A stretch of DNA of 64,000 bases from Kordia sp. TARA_039_SRF (GCA_006383075.2 SMNH02000001.1:124001-188000); one strand, 5' to 3'; shown: positions 19,101 through 26,567, counted from the first letter of the stretch. Program-made: numbers and translations. The notes: generated by a model from the letters alone, not told the origin.

Positions 19101-19315
19101 TTTTCCGCAGCTTCATCAAACGCAAATATATTAAGGTTTTGAATGATGCGCGCTTTCATTTCAGCCACAGCTTTATTGGTAAACGTAACCGCTAAAATTT
19201 GCTTATATGCATCTTTCTGAACGGAAGAAAGCAAAATACGCAAGTAGTCTTTTACCAGCGTATAAGTTTTTCCAGAACCTGCAGAAGCATTGTAAATAAT
19301 GAAAGGTGTAGACAC
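16169..19315 (-). CDS. UvrD/REP helicase with C-terminal nuclease, AddA-like
   Basis: 1048 residues. The N-terminus carries the Walker A motif NASAGSGKTYTLVKDYL. Later come KHYFIDEFQDTSEMQW (Walker B/motif II), IVGDAKQSIYRWRGG (motif III), IMTIHKSKGLEFPVVIFPF (motif V) and LYVAFTRPVQQLHV (motif VI), so the SF1 helicase is intact. The C-terminus has a RecB-type nuclease core, RPDRIVVNPNGETVIIDYKTG. This is the AddA architecture: a 3'-5' motor plus nuclease that resects double-strand breaks with AddB. It is transcribed first in a minus-strand group with kbl, ompA-like and addB-like genes, although terminators and gaps suggest several transcripts. Confidence 0.87.
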   Translation of the reverse strand: MSTPFIIYNASAGSGKTYTLVKDYLRILLSSVQKDAYKQILAVTFTNKAVAEMKARIIQNLNIFAFDEAAENSPMFQELASDLKLHPAQLQQKAKEVLKSILHNYAFFEVATIDKFTHSVIRTFAYDLKLPLNFEVELDTDALLNEAVDQLISKAGEDQLISDVLIAYALEKADDDKSWDIAFDLNKIAKLLLNENEKPHLRKLKNKTLEDFKALKEILQQKIDTISNELSNAGQSVLDLLNNAGLEFEDFLRKTLPNHFKKIAEKDFNEKSLYGNKLAENLADGAVYKKTLDADKAATIDGLLPQLTELYYSCKQNVYELSFLKNFYKNITPLSVLNAIQQELETIKEEQNLLLISEFNTLISETIKDEPAPFIYERLGEKYKHYFIDEFQDTSEMQWQNLIPLIANKLQTEALGAKSGSLTIVGDAKQSIYRWRGGKAEQFIGLNADTNPFFVEKKTENLPRNYRSFDEIINFNNDFFQHISQFFHQEEFKDIYKNGSTQETNNKKGGLVSFDFVEANSVEEEFEVIPEKVITKIEELLQKGFTYKDICVLTRRKSEGIAIADELSSKEIPIISSETLLIKRSQEVQFITDVLQLAIQPKNNEVKLHLLNYLATEKLQLPQKHTFLKTYVALAPEELFEALIDFDFDFTYFLQLSLYEAVEYCVRAFQLTDESDAYIQFFLDFVLEYTQKKQLGFAGFLEHWEKKKNHLSIMASGSENAVQIMTIHKSKGLEFPVVIFPFANTDIYKEVEPKIWFPINQDDFNGFEEAYLNLNSSIQEYGELGEMLYAERQSQLELDNFNILYVAFTRPVQQLHVIAKKDVDRNRNERLQTFSGMFINYLKTKERWNDELLQYSFGTVEENLAKAEIQETIQTEVQKGFISTAKEEHNLHLMTKQGLLWDTSQEAAIEKGNLMHDVLAQIKYPSDVEFVLDEYIHKGIIDEQQRERLEESIGDVVNHPEISSYFHQDTTVYNEKDIISKAGKILRPDRIVVNPNGETVIIDYKTGMHDPFYVEKIYEYADTLTEMGFSVTKKILLYINEEIIVKYV

Positions 19316-19379
19316 AGAAGTTGGTTTAACGATTTACAAAGATACTTTAAAAATCTACTTTTCTTTTGGATAAAAAAAA

Positions 19380-19402
19380 TCCAGCTTCATGACAAAGCTG
19401 GA
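19380..19402 (-). terminator. Terminator of the 12-Cys peptide gene
   Basis: 8-bp stem TCCAGCTT / AAGCTGGA with a 7-nt loop. The minus-strand product ends in a run of T. It lies 24 nt after the peptide stop. Confidence 0.8.
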
Positions 19403-19426
19403 CTTTTTAATTTTATAATTGAGTTT

Positions 19427-19732
19427 TTAACAAACATATCCTGGACAAGAAATTCCGCCCGACGGATTGCAATTATTTGTGCCACAATTATTCGTGCCGC
19501 AACCATTTGTTGGACAATTAACTGAGCAATTGGCAAATGTGTAGTCGTTACAATCAGAATAGTTTGTACAATTTACCGTCAATCCGCAACCTTCAATACA
19601 GGTTTCTGCCACCGATAAATCAATTGGTTCGCAAACGTATCTTGAATTACCACCAACAATTTGGTCTTTTTTTAAGTTTGATACTTGCGTCTTTTTTAAC
19701 TGTAACTTTTTAATTAAATTCTTTTTTTTCAT
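19427..19732 (-). CDS. Orphan lanthipeptide-like precursor, 12-Cys core
   Basis: 101 residues. The leader (KKKNLIKKLQLKKTQVSNLK, then KDQIVGGNS) matches the class I lanthipeptide-like leader of Bacteroidota and ends in a Gly-Gly that is a plausible cleavage site for a C39-type peptidase. The following ~70 residues hold 12 Cys, with many Thr, Ser and Asn, including CGTNNCGTNNCNPSGG. Dehydration of Thr/Ser and ring closure on Cys is the expected chemistry if the family call is right. No LanB/LanC or peptidase-ABC gene lies anywhere in the window, so modification must come from elsewhere or not occur. A disulfide-rich secreted peptide is the alternative. Confidence 0.7.
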   Translation of the reverse strand: MKKKNLIKKLQLKKTQVSNLKKDQIVGGNSRYVCEPIDLSVAETCIEGCGLTVNCTNYSDCNDYTFANCSVNCPTNGCGTNNCGTNNCNPSGGISCPGYVC

Positions 19733-20057
19733 GATTTTAAAGTTTTGGTTACTAAATGTATTTATAAAGATTGCTAGCTGGTTAGACTAAAAATCTTCTT
19801 TAAAGATAGCGAAAAGTATTTCAAAAGAATACGTGCAAGACAATGAAGTCTTTACGATTTGCAAATTGCATACGCTGTCAGTTGTTATTTTTCAGAATCG
19901 AAACTTTTATGCGGAATGCTGCTCAAACTTAAAATTTAGCATAGATTAACTTTATGTGAATATTATCATAATCTTTCCGGACAGCTTTATTTTGTTGATT
20001 GTTATGATTAAATTTGTAAACATAAAAACAAATGTTTAACCAAAAAAAACAAAAATA
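19733..20057. other. 325-bp divergent intergenic region (peptide / sod)
   Basis: It holds the promoters of both neighbours. The sod side shows TAAATTTG at 20009. The peptide side shows the near-consensus TACATTTA (minus strand, about 19754-19761). No further gene is seen. Confidence 0.5.
19992..20016 (+). promoter_or_regulatory. Probable promoter of superoxide dismutase
   Basis: TAAATTTG at 20009-20016 fits TAnnTTTG. TTG at 19992-19994 is a possible -33 element, at short spacing (14 nt). The ATG follows 41 nt downstream. Confidence 0.5.
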
Positions 20058-20666
20058 ATGGCTTTTGAATTACCGAAATTACCATATGCATACGATGCTT
20101 TAGAACCAAATATTGACGCAAGAACGATGGAAATCCATCATTCAAAACATCATAACGGATATACAAATAAATTAAACGCTGCGATTGAAGGAACTGATTT
20201 AGAAGGAAAATCAATTGAAGACATTTTAGCGAACTTAGACATGAATAACAAAGGAGTTCGTAACAATGGTGGAGGATTTTACAATCACAGTCTTTTTTGG
20301 GATGTGATGAATCCAGAAGACAGAGGATATCTTTCAGGAGAATTAAAAGATGCTATTGAAGCAGAATTTGGTTCAAAAGATGCATTTATTGAAGCATTTA
20401 GCAATGCAGCAGCAACACAATTTGGATCAGGTTGGGCTTGGCTTTGTGTACACAAAGGAGGAAAAGTAGAAGTATGTTCTACACCAAATCAAGACAATCC
20501 TTTAATGCCAGGAGTTGGTTGTGGCGGAACGCCAATTTTAGGATTGGATGTATGGGAACATGCATATTACTTAAATTACCAAAACAGACGTCCAGATTAT
20601 ATTAAAGCATTTTTTAACGTTATCAACTGGAACGAAGTTGAAAGACGTTATGCAGAAGCAAAATAA
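20058..20666 (+). CDS. Superoxide dismutase (Fe/Mn family, Mn-like)
   Basis: 202 residues. The four metal ligands are visible: His27 (MEIHHSKHH), His77 (FYNHSLFW), and the Asp and His of [12 protein letters not shown]. The segment NQDNPLM followed by GGTPILGLD is more like Mn enzymes than Fe enzymes (which have AGTPLT), so Mn or cambialistic use is likely; that is inference. It dismutates superoxide in the cytosol (no signal peptide). Single gene with its own promoter and terminator. Confidence 0.93.
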   Translation: MAFELPKLPYAYDALEPNIDARTMEIHHSKHHNGYTNKLNAAIEGTDLEGKSIEDILANLDMNNKGVRNNGGGFYNHSLFWDVMNPEDRGYLSGELKDAIEAEFGSKDAFIEAFSNAAATQFGSGWAWLCVHKGGKVEVCSTPNQDNPLMPGVGCGGTPILGLDVWEHAYYLNYQNRRPDYIKAFFNVINWNEVERRYAEAK

Positions 20667-20694
20667 GAAGACAACTTCTTAACAATATTCAGAA

Positions 20695-20723
20695 AGGCGA
20701 ACAGCGATGTTCGTCTTTTTTTT
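20695..20723 (+). terminator. Terminator after superoxide dismutase
   Basis: 8-bp stem AGGCGAAC / GTTCGTCT (one G-U pair) with a 6-nt loop and a T run. Confidence 0.8.
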
Positions 20724-20782
20724 GTTCTTTATTTTTTGGAATCAAGAGTCAGGAGTCAGGATTCAAGATATTTTGTGATGTC

Positions 20783-20802
20783 ATTCCTGCGTAGGCAGGA
20801 AT
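20783..20802. repeat. Palindromic intergenic word
   Basis: ATTCCTGC-GTAG-GCAGGAAT forms a perfect 8-bp hairpin. This style of element (TCATTCCTGCGTAGGCAGGA) is common in intergenic DNA of many bacteria. Only one copy was noted here. Confidence 0.6.
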
Positions 20803-20878
20803 CCATGATTTTCAAAATAAATTAATGGTGAAATGTAATCTAAAAAGTCGTGTCAGGCTAAACCTAGCTCTATTTAGT

Positions 20879-20911
20879 GTTTCAAAGTAGATTCCGCATC
20901 ACGTGCGGAAT
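20879..20911. repeat. Hairpin repeat sharing the GTTTCAAAGTAG head
   Basis: GTTTCAAAGTAG is identical to the first 12 bases of the repeats at 4825 and 5827, but here it is followed by a different 8-bp stem, ATTCCGCA-TCACG-TGCGGAAT. Confidence 0.65.
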
Positions 20912-21102
20912 GACAGTTTGTAAAAAGAAAATCACGTCAAACTGAACTTGATTCAGTTTCTCATAAGAGTGAGAGACCATTAAAAAAAAGCGAAGCAAAA
21001 AATATCAGAGTAAGCAATCTAAAAATCTAAAAGCGAAAGCGGTCTAAAAGCGTTTACACTGAGCTTGCCGAAGTGAAGCAATCTAATTTCACAATAAAAC
21101 AT

Positions 21103-21132
21103 AAAAAAAGGTGGAAAAAACCACCTTTTTTT
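21103..21132. terminator. Bidirectional terminator between sod and purF
   Basis: 12-bp stem AAAAAAAGGTGG / CCACCTTTTTTT with loop AAAAAA. On the minus strand it ends the purF transcript after a 3' region of about 200 nt. It may also be the end of a small RNA (see 21133-21240). Confidence 0.8.
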
Positions 21133-21240
21133 GCCCCAAATCTTACCATGAACTTAACCTACTTATGCTATGGCATTGCTAATGTAAGTAGACTCGTTAG
21201 AAAAGCACTAATAAATCAGACCAAATACCTTTTTTTTAGA
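21133..21240 (-). ncRNA. Candidate structured RNA or long 3' UTR of purF
   Basis: On the minus strand this AT-rich stretch contains CTACTTA ... TAAGTAG as an inverted repeat enclosing CATTAGCAATGCCATAGCA, then a segment ending GATTTGGGGC, directly followed by the terminator at 21103-21132. The layout (hairpin, linker, terminator) fits a small RNA or a processed 3' UTR. No ORF was found. I do not recognise a named family. Confidence 0.3.
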
Positions 21241-21335
21241 CTAAGTGTATGATTTAACTTTTATTTAAGAGCTGAAAAGCTAATTAAAGAAAATTCTTTC
21301 AAAAAATATGCTGTTTTTTGAAGCGTCTTTTGTGC

Positions 21336-23234
21336 TTAATATGCACGCTCTTTATTTCCTTCATAAAAGTTAATAAAAGCTCTGTTAACCACACGATTTC
21401 CACCATTGGTTGGGTAGTTTCCAGTAAAGTACCAATCGCCTAAATTTTTAGGGCAGGCTTCGTTCAAATTGGCTACTTTTTGGAAAATAACATCCACTTC
21501 CGCTTTTACTGAATCACTTTTGATAAGTTCACTAATTTTTTCTGATATTTCTTCGTCTGTAAAAGGTGCGTAAATTTCTTTTACAAAGTTTTGTACATCC
21601 ACATCTTTTAAGTTTTCTTGCAATTTACATTTGCGATATACTTCTTCGACCAAATCGTACTGATTGCGCTCTTTTAACAGCTCTAAAGCAGCTCTAAACG
21701 CAATTAAATCTTCCATACGCGCCATGTCAATTCCGTAACAATCTGGATAACGAATTTGCGGCGCAGAAGAAACTACTACAATTTTCTTTGGATGCAAACG
21801 ATCCATCATTTTGATGATACTTTTCTTCAACGTTGTTCCACGTACAATACTGTCATCAATAATAACCAAATTGTCTTCTGGTTTTATCACGCCATACGTA
21901 ACGTCGTATACGTGCGCAACTAAGTCGTCGCGACTGCTATCTTCGGTAATAAACGTACGAAGTTTTACATCTTTAATGGCAATTTTTTCAACTCTTGGTC
22001 GCTCGTTGAGAATTTCTTTTACTTTTTCTGCCGATAAGGAACGTTGCCCGTTTAAAATTTCGTTGGTTTTACGCTCATTCAAATATTCTTCTACAGCTTC
22101 TGTGAGTCCGAAAAAGGAAGTTTCTGCCGTATTTGGAATAAAGGAAAATACCGTATTTTTAATATCGTCATCAATTGACTTTAATACTTTTGGAAGTAAT
22201 AATTTCCCAAGTTTTTTTCGCTCTTGATAGATTTCTGCGTCGCTTCCGCGGGAAAAATAAATACGCTCAAACGAACAGGCTTTACGAACCAAAGGCTTCA
22301 AAATTTCCTTTGTATGCACCGAACCATCTTTTTTGATGATTAATGCGTTTCCAGGCTCAATTTCTTGCACATTGTCAAAATCTACATTGAATACGGTTTG
22401 AATCACAGGGCGTTCTGACGCAACCACCACAATTTCATCATCTTTGTAATAATACGCTGGACGAATTCCCGCAGGATCGCGTAATACAAACGAATCTCCA
22501 TGACCTAACAATCCTGCCATGGCATAACCGCCGTCCCAGTCTTTTGCCGATTTACGTAAGATTTTGGCAATATTCAAACGTTCCGCGATTAACGGAGACG
22601 CTTCTTGCTTGTTATAGCCTTCTGCTTTGAGTTTTTTGTAAATTTTTGCCACAGCATCATCCAAAAAATGCCCGATTTTTTCCATAATGGTAATCGTATC
22701 AGCCTTTTCTTTTGGATGCTGTCCTAAGCTAATCAACTTCTCAAAAAGCTGATTTACGTTGGTCATGTTAAAGTTTCCAGCGACAATCAAATTACGATGC
22801 ATCCAGTTGTTTTGTCTTAAAAACGGATGCACACTTTCAATACTATTTTTACCAAAAGTCCCGTAACGAACGTGTCCCAAAAACAATTCACCCAAATATG
22901 GCAATTCTTTCTTTTGACGTGCTACATCAGTGTTCATTGCTGGAATTTCCTCAAGAACTGAATTGATACGCTCGTTGATTTGCGCAAAAATATCTTGTAT
23001 CGGTTGCTGCTGATTGGAACGAATTCTGCTAATATAACGTTCACCAGGATTCATATCGAGTTTAATACTGGCAAGTCCAGCGCCATCTTGTCCTCTATTG
23101 TGTTGTTTTTCCATTAGTAAGTACATTTTATTGATGCCATAAAATGCCGTACCATATTTTTCTTTGTAGTACTCTAATGGTTTTAAAAGCCTTAATAGTG
23201 CAATACCGCACTCGTGTTTCAAAGCGTCACTCAT
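21336..23234 (-). CDS. purF: Amidophosphoribosyltransferase-type protein (PurF family, long form)
   Basis: 632 residues, longer than classical PurF (470-510). It begins MSDALKHECGIALL, with Cys9 the probable N-terminal nucleophile after a short propeptide, then QHNRGQDGAGLA and GHVRYGTFG, the class II glutamine amidotransferase core. The PRPP loop is VIIDDSIVRGTT (about residues 455-466) and ends in the type I phosphoribosyltransferase fold. It makes phosphoribosylamine from PRPP and glutamine, the first step of purine synthesis. An insertion of ~100 residues in the N-terminal domain (the RSNQQQPIQDIF region and nearby) explains the extra length and is typical of Bacteroidota. purN lies 2 kb upstream on the same strand. 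Confidence 0.87.
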   Translation of the reverse strand: MSDALKHECGIALLRLLKPLEYYKEKYGTAFYGINKMYLLMEKQHNRGQDGAGLASIKLDMNPGERYISRIRSNQQQPIQDIFAQINERINSVLEEIPAMNTDVARQKKELPYLGELFLGHVRYGTFGKNSIESVHPFLRQNNWMHRNLIVAGNFNMTNVNQLFEKLISLGQHPKEKADTITIMEKIGHFLDDAVAKIYKKLKAEGYNKQEASPLIAERLNIAKILRKSAKDWDGGYAMAGLLGHGDSFVLRDPAGIRPAYYYKDDEIVVVASERPVIQTVFNVDFDNVQEIEPGNALIIKKDGSVHTKEILKPLVRKACSFERIYFSRGSDAEIYQERKKLGKLLLPKVLKSIDDDIKNTVFSFIPNTAETSFFGLTEAVEEYLNERKTNEILNGQRSLSAEKVKEILNERPRVEKIAIKDVKLRTFITEDSSRDDLVAHVYDVTYGVIKPEDNLVIIDDSIVRGTTLKKSIIKMMDRLHPKKIVVVSSAPQIRYPDCYGIDMARMEDLIAFRAALELLKERNQYDLVEEVYRKCKLQENLKDVDVQNFVKEIYAPFTDEEISEKISELIKSDSVKAEVDVIFQKVANLNEACPKNLGDWYFTGNYPTNGGNRVVNRAFINFYEGNKERAY

Positions 23235-23272
23235 TATATCGTTTGTGTTGTTGTGTGTATTGTAATAAAAAA

Positions 23273-23291
23273 GCGCTCAATAATTGAGCGC
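23273..23291 (-). terminator. Terminator of the PfkB kinase gene
   Basis: 8-bp stem GCGCTCAA / TTGAGCGC with a 3-nt loop and T-rich flank on the minus strand. It lies between the kinase stop and the purF start. Confidence 0.75.
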
Positions 23292-23297
23292 GTTTCT

Positions 23298-24224
23298 TTA
23301 ATTTACTTCTATTTCAAATTGCGTTAGTTGTTTAAACTGCTGCAAGCGTTCTATAATTTCTTCGTCTGTGAGCGATTCCATGCGTTCTGTTCCAAATTTC
23401 TCTACACAGAAAGAAGCTAGATTAGAACCATAAATAATCGCGTTTTTCATGCTTTCAAATGAAATGTCTTCATGTTTTGCCAAATATCCTGAAAATCCGC
23501 CTGCAAACGTATCTCCAGCACCTGTTGGGTCAAAAACTTCTTCTAAAGGCAATGCTGGTGCAAAGAAAATATTGTCGTCGTTAAAAATCAACGCGCCGTG
23601 TTCTCCTTTTTTAATCACTACATATTCAGGTCCCATTTCATGAATTTTCTGCGCAGCTTTTACCAATGAATATTCGCCTGATAATTGACGCGCTTCTTCA
23701 TCGTTAATCGTAATAACGTCTACTTTTTTGATGACAGCTAACAAATCGTCCCAAGCGCAATCCATCCAAAAGTTCATCGTATCTAATACAATGAGTTTTG
23801 GCTTTTTTGTCATTTGATTGATAACACTCATTTGGACGCCAGGGTGCAAGTTTCCTAACATTACAATTTCAGAGTCTTTGTAATTTTCAGGAACAACAGG
23901 ATTAAAATCTGCCAACACATTAAGTTCAGTCACCAACGTATCTCTAGAATTCATATCGTTGTGATATTTTCCGCTCCAGAAAAATGTTTTTCCGCCTTTT
24001 ACCACTTCGATTCCTGAAATATCAATATTTCTAGCTTTCAACATATCAAGATATTCCTGAGGAAAATCTTCTCCTACTACTGATACAATTGCTGAATCTA
24101 CATTAAAATTTGCTGCGGATAATCCGATATATGTAGCCGCGCCACCTAAGATTTTATCTGTTTTTCCAAAAGGCGTTTCAATAGCATCAAAAGCAACCGT
24201 TCCTACAATTAATAATTTGCTCAT
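23298..24224 (-). CDS. PfkB-family carbohydrate kinase
   Basis: About 308 residues from MSKLLIVGTVAFDA (24224). An ORF start 15 codons earlier is possible but does not fit the fold. The N-terminal PfkB signature is KILGGAATYIGLSAANF. The C-terminal ATP/anion-hole signature is FDPTGAGDTFAGGFSGYLA, with the catalytic Asp in GAGD. Family members phosphorylate sugars, adenosine or nucleosides. The substrate here is not assignable, though the GGAATY form and lack of a sugar operon leave adenosine-like or ribose-like substrates open. Cytosolic. It is separated from purF by a terminator. Confidence 0.87.
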   Translation of the reverse strand: MSKLLIVGTVAFDAIETPFGKTDKILGGAATYIGLSAANFNVDSAIVSVVGEDFPQEYLDMLKARNIDISGIEVVKGGKTFFWSGKYHNDMNSRDTLVTELNVLADFNPVVPENYKDSEIVMLGNLHPGVQMSVINQMTKKPKLIVLDTMNFWMDCAWDDLLAVIKKVDVITINDEEARQLSGEYSLVKAAQKIHEMGPEYVVIKKGEHGALIFNDDNIFFAPALPLEEVFDPTGAGDTFAGGFSGYLAKHEDISFESMKNAIIYGSNLASFCVEKFGTERMESLTDEEIIERLQQFKQLTQFEIEVN

Positions 24225-24335
24225 CTTTAGAATTAAAATTTTTTGCAAACTTACATAAAATTTTCCCAAGAAAATAGCTCGCTCGCTCAGATGTCAGTTT
24301 TGTGTTTTTTTTAATAAAAAATAGGTATGTAGGTG

Positions 24336-24926
24336 TTATTCAACACGTTCTTTTAGTGCGATAAAATTGTGGTAAGGTGCACGAGTAAGAGTGCTATTGA
24401 CAAACCAATCTGGAAGATTTCCGCCAGGATCGCCATACATTTGATGCGTAACTTTAATGCCATCATCGAGTTGTTGTAGCAACCAGAATCCTTCAAAGGT
24501 AGTAATGCGCAAATACTCGTCCTTTTCAGGATAACGATTGGACGCTGACGAAATTTCAATTTTTATCATATCGTCCGTTATTCGCAGTAATTTACAGGCA
24601 ATCACCACATCTCTATTGCGTACTGGCCAAGGCAAATCGAGCGCCATCCATAACAAATATTCATCGTCTAGCGATTTGTTTAAGAGTTTGCTATCTAGTG
24701 CTTTGTAATTCCAATCTTTGAGAGTATCGCCATCCAAAATTACGTTCAGTAGCGTATCTAATGAACTTTGTACGGTCATTTCTGCTTTGAAAAGTTTTAA
24801 ATTGCTGTTTTTTTGGGATTTGACATAAATTTTAATGTCGTCCTTGTCTTTTTTTAACTTCCAATCTTTTTGGGCAAAAGCGGAAGAAAAAACTAAAAAA
24901 CCAACAAGAGCAATACAAATTTTCAT
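24336..24926 (-). CDS. Secreted START-domain protein
   Basis: About 196 residues from MKICIALVGFLVFSSAFAQ (24926), a Sec signal peptide cleaved at SAFA-Q. The remainder reads as one START/SRPBCC lipid-binding domain: DVVIACKLLRITDDMIKIEI in the middle, WPVRNRDV (the typical PVxxRD motif) and a GDPGGNLPDWFVN end. Bacterial START proteins bind lipids or hydrophobic molecules, and a periplasmic location is predicted. No partner can be deduced. It lies next to rnhA on the minus strand, 58 nt downstream of the rnhA stop. Confidence 0.82.
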   Translation of the reverse strand: MKICIALVGFLVFSSAFAQKDWKLKKDKDDIKIYVKSQKNSNLKLFKAEMTVQSSLDTLLNVILDGDTLKDWNYKALDSKLLNKSLDDEYLLWMALDLPWPVRNRDVVIACKLLRITDDMIKIEISSASNRYPEKDEYLRITTFEGFWLLQQLDDGIKVTHQMYGDPGGNLPDWFVNSTLTRAPYHNFIALKERVE

Positions 24927-24984
24927 CTTCGATTTGAGAATTTTTGATGAGCAAAAATACAAATTAATCTAGGGAAACCATGAT

Positions 24985-25461
24985 TTACAGTAGTTTACTG
25001 CTCTCGCTTTCGAAAAACGTATCAATTTTCAGCTTTTCTTTTTTGGAAGCTTCCACCGCTAAAAAGTCGCAACGTTCATTTTGCGGATGATTGTTATGAC
25101 CTTTAATCCATTGAAAACGGACAATATGTTTTCGGTAAATTTTTAAAAAGCGAATCCATAAATCAGTATTCTTTTTCCCTGAAAAGCCTTTTTTTTCCCA
25201 GCCAAAAACCCACTTTTTCTCTACAGAATCGACCACATATTTGGAATCTGTGAATACTTTAACGTCGGTGTGCATAAATTTTAACTTTTCCAGCGCCACA
25301 ATCACTGCTAGCAATTCCATACGATTGTTGGTCGTTTTTCGATAGCCTTCTGAAAATTCTTTATGATACGGTTTTCCAACCCATTCCATCACAATACCAT
25401 AACCGCCAGGGCCTGGATTTCCTCTTGATGAGCCATCGGTGTAAATATGTACATCTGCCAT
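24985..25461 (-). CDS. rnhA: Ribonuclease HI
   Basis: 158 residues, standard length. The catalytic acids are visible: Asp in HIYTDGSSRGNPG, Glu in NNRMELLAVI, Asp in VKVFTDSKYVVDSV and the late Asp in NERCDFLAV. It removes RNA from RNA-DNA hybrids (R-loops, primers). The ATG overlaps the purN stop (TAATG), so it is coupled to purN translation. Confidence 0.93.
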   Translation of the reverse strand: MADVHIYTDGSSRGNPGPGGYGIVMEWVGKPYHKEFSEGYRKTTNNRMELLAVIVALEKLKFMHTDVKVFTDSKYVVDSVEKKWVFGWEKKGFSGKKNTDLWIRFLKIYRKHIVRFQWIKGHNNHPQNERCDFLAVEASKKEKLKIDTFFESESSKLL

Positions 25462-26033
25462 TAGTGTGCGTTTGTCAGGATGTTTTCAACAACTTCAGGA
25501 AAGTGCTTGTATTCCAATTGATGAATTTTTTGTGCAAGTGTTTCTGGTGTGTCTTGTTCAGTTACTTCGGTTGTTGCCTGAAAAATAATAGCGCCTTCAT
25601 CATAGTGTTCATTTACATAATGAATCGTAATGCCGCTTTCTTTTTCTTTATTTTCAATGACTGCATTGTGTACATGTGCGCCGTACATGCCTTTTCCTCC
25701 ATACTTTGGAAGCAATGCAGGATGGATGTTTACAACCTTGTTTGGAAACGCTGTTAAAATATGCACTGGAAATTTCCATAAAAAACCAGCCAACACAATT
25801 AAATCAATTTGAGCACTTTTTAGCAAATTTAATACATCATCACTGCGATACAAAGCAGTACGATTAAAGCTTAAACCGCTGATTTTGTGATTTTTAGCTC
25901 TATCTAAAACTTTGGCATGCTGATTGTTAGTCAGAATTTGAATGACGGAAGCTGTATTTCGTTCTTGAAAATATCGAATCATATTTTCAGCATTTGTTCC
26001 GGAACCTGAAGCAAAAATCGCGATACGCTTCAT
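25461..26033 (-). CDS. purN: Phosphoribosylglycinamide formyltransferase (GART)
   Basis: About 190 residues from MKRIAIFASGSGTNAENMI (26033); the ORF opens 12 codons earlier, but the Rossmann start fits this Met. The conserved catalytic segment is NIHPALLPKYGGKGMYG (Asn and His) with Asp in HYDEGAIIFQ. It transfers a formyl group from 10-formyl-THF to GAR in purine synthesis. It is divergent from acpP and translationally coupled to rnhA downstream. Confidence 0.92.
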   Translation of the reverse strand: MKRIAIFASGSGTNAENMIRYFQERNTASVIQILTNNQHAKVLDRAKNHKISGLSFNRTALYRSDDVLNLLKSAQIDLIVLAGFLWKFPVHILTAFPNKVVNIHPALLPKYGGKGMYGAHVHNAVIENKEKESGITIHYVNEHYDEGAIIFQATTEVTEQDTPETLAQKIHQLEYKHFPEVVENILTNAH

Positions 26034-26160
26034 AAAAAGAATGAAATTTAGTGACGGTTGTTTCGACAAAAAAAAGAATAATTATTAACAAAATGAAGGC
26101 AATTGCAAATTACTTGTCCTAAAAATTTAGTAAATTAGAACACATTTTTTGCACAAAACG

Positions 26161-26189
26161 TTGTTTTAAACCAAAGTTTTTTATTTTTG
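26161..26189 (+). promoter_or_regulatory. Promoter of the acpP-fabF-rnc transcript
   Basis: TATTTTTG at 26182-26189 fits TAnnTTTG with TTG at 26161-26163, 18 nt apart: near-ideal Bacteroidota spacing. The ATG of acpP follows 31 nt later. Confidence 0.65.
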
Positions 26190-26220
26190 CCAACAATTAA
26201 ATTTTAAAAACTATAAGATT

Positions 26221-26457
26221 ATGTCAGACATTGCATCAAGAGTAAAAGCGATTATCGTAGACAAATTAGGTGTAGATGAGAACGAAGTTGTTCAAGAAGC
26301 TAGCTTCACAAATGACTTAGGAGCAGATTCATTGGATACTGTGGAATTAATAATGGAATTCGAAAAAGAATTCGATATCCAAATTCCAGACGATCAAGCA
26401 GAGAACATTGCAACTGTAGGTCAAGCGATTTCTTACATTGAAGAAGCAAAAAAGTAA
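26221..26457 (+). CDS. acpP: Acyl carrier protein
   Basis: 78 residues, acidic, with the phosphopantetheine attachment site [10 protein letters not shown] (Ser37). It carries growing acyl chains in type II fatty acid synthesis. It is followed by fabF and rnc in the same direction, a common bacterial order. A strong hairpin lies between acpP and fabF. Confidence 0.97.
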   Translation: MSDIASRVKAIIVDKLGVDENEVVQEASFTNDLGADSLDTVELIMEFEKEFDIQIPDDQAENIATVGQAISYIEEAKK

Positions 26458-26485
26458 GAAAAGAATAAATTTTCTATATTAAATC

Positions 26486-26519
26486 ACATTAGAATGCATA
26501 ATTATGTGCATTCTAATGT
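26486..26519 (+). terminator. Hairpin between acpP and fabF (attenuator-like)
   Basis: 13-bp perfect stem ACATTAGAATGCA / TGCATTCTAATGT with an 8-nt loop, then TTTTG. It could be a partial terminator that keeps acpP mRNA above fabF mRNA, or a stabilising 3' end for acpP. Confidence 0.65.
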
Positions 26520-26567
26520 TTTGTTAGAAGGAATTTCTTCTTAATTTTTTAAACGAACTTATCAAAG

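Larger units (their letters stand above)
20667..21335. other. 669-bp intergenic region with repeats and possible structured RNA
   Basis: No protein gene seen. It contains the sod terminator, two palindromic repeat words (20783-20802 and 20879-20911), stretches of short recurring words such as AGCGAAGC and CTGAGCTTGCCGAAG, a bidirectional terminator at 21103-21132, and a conserved-looking hairpin segment between that terminator and purF. Confidence 0.7.
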
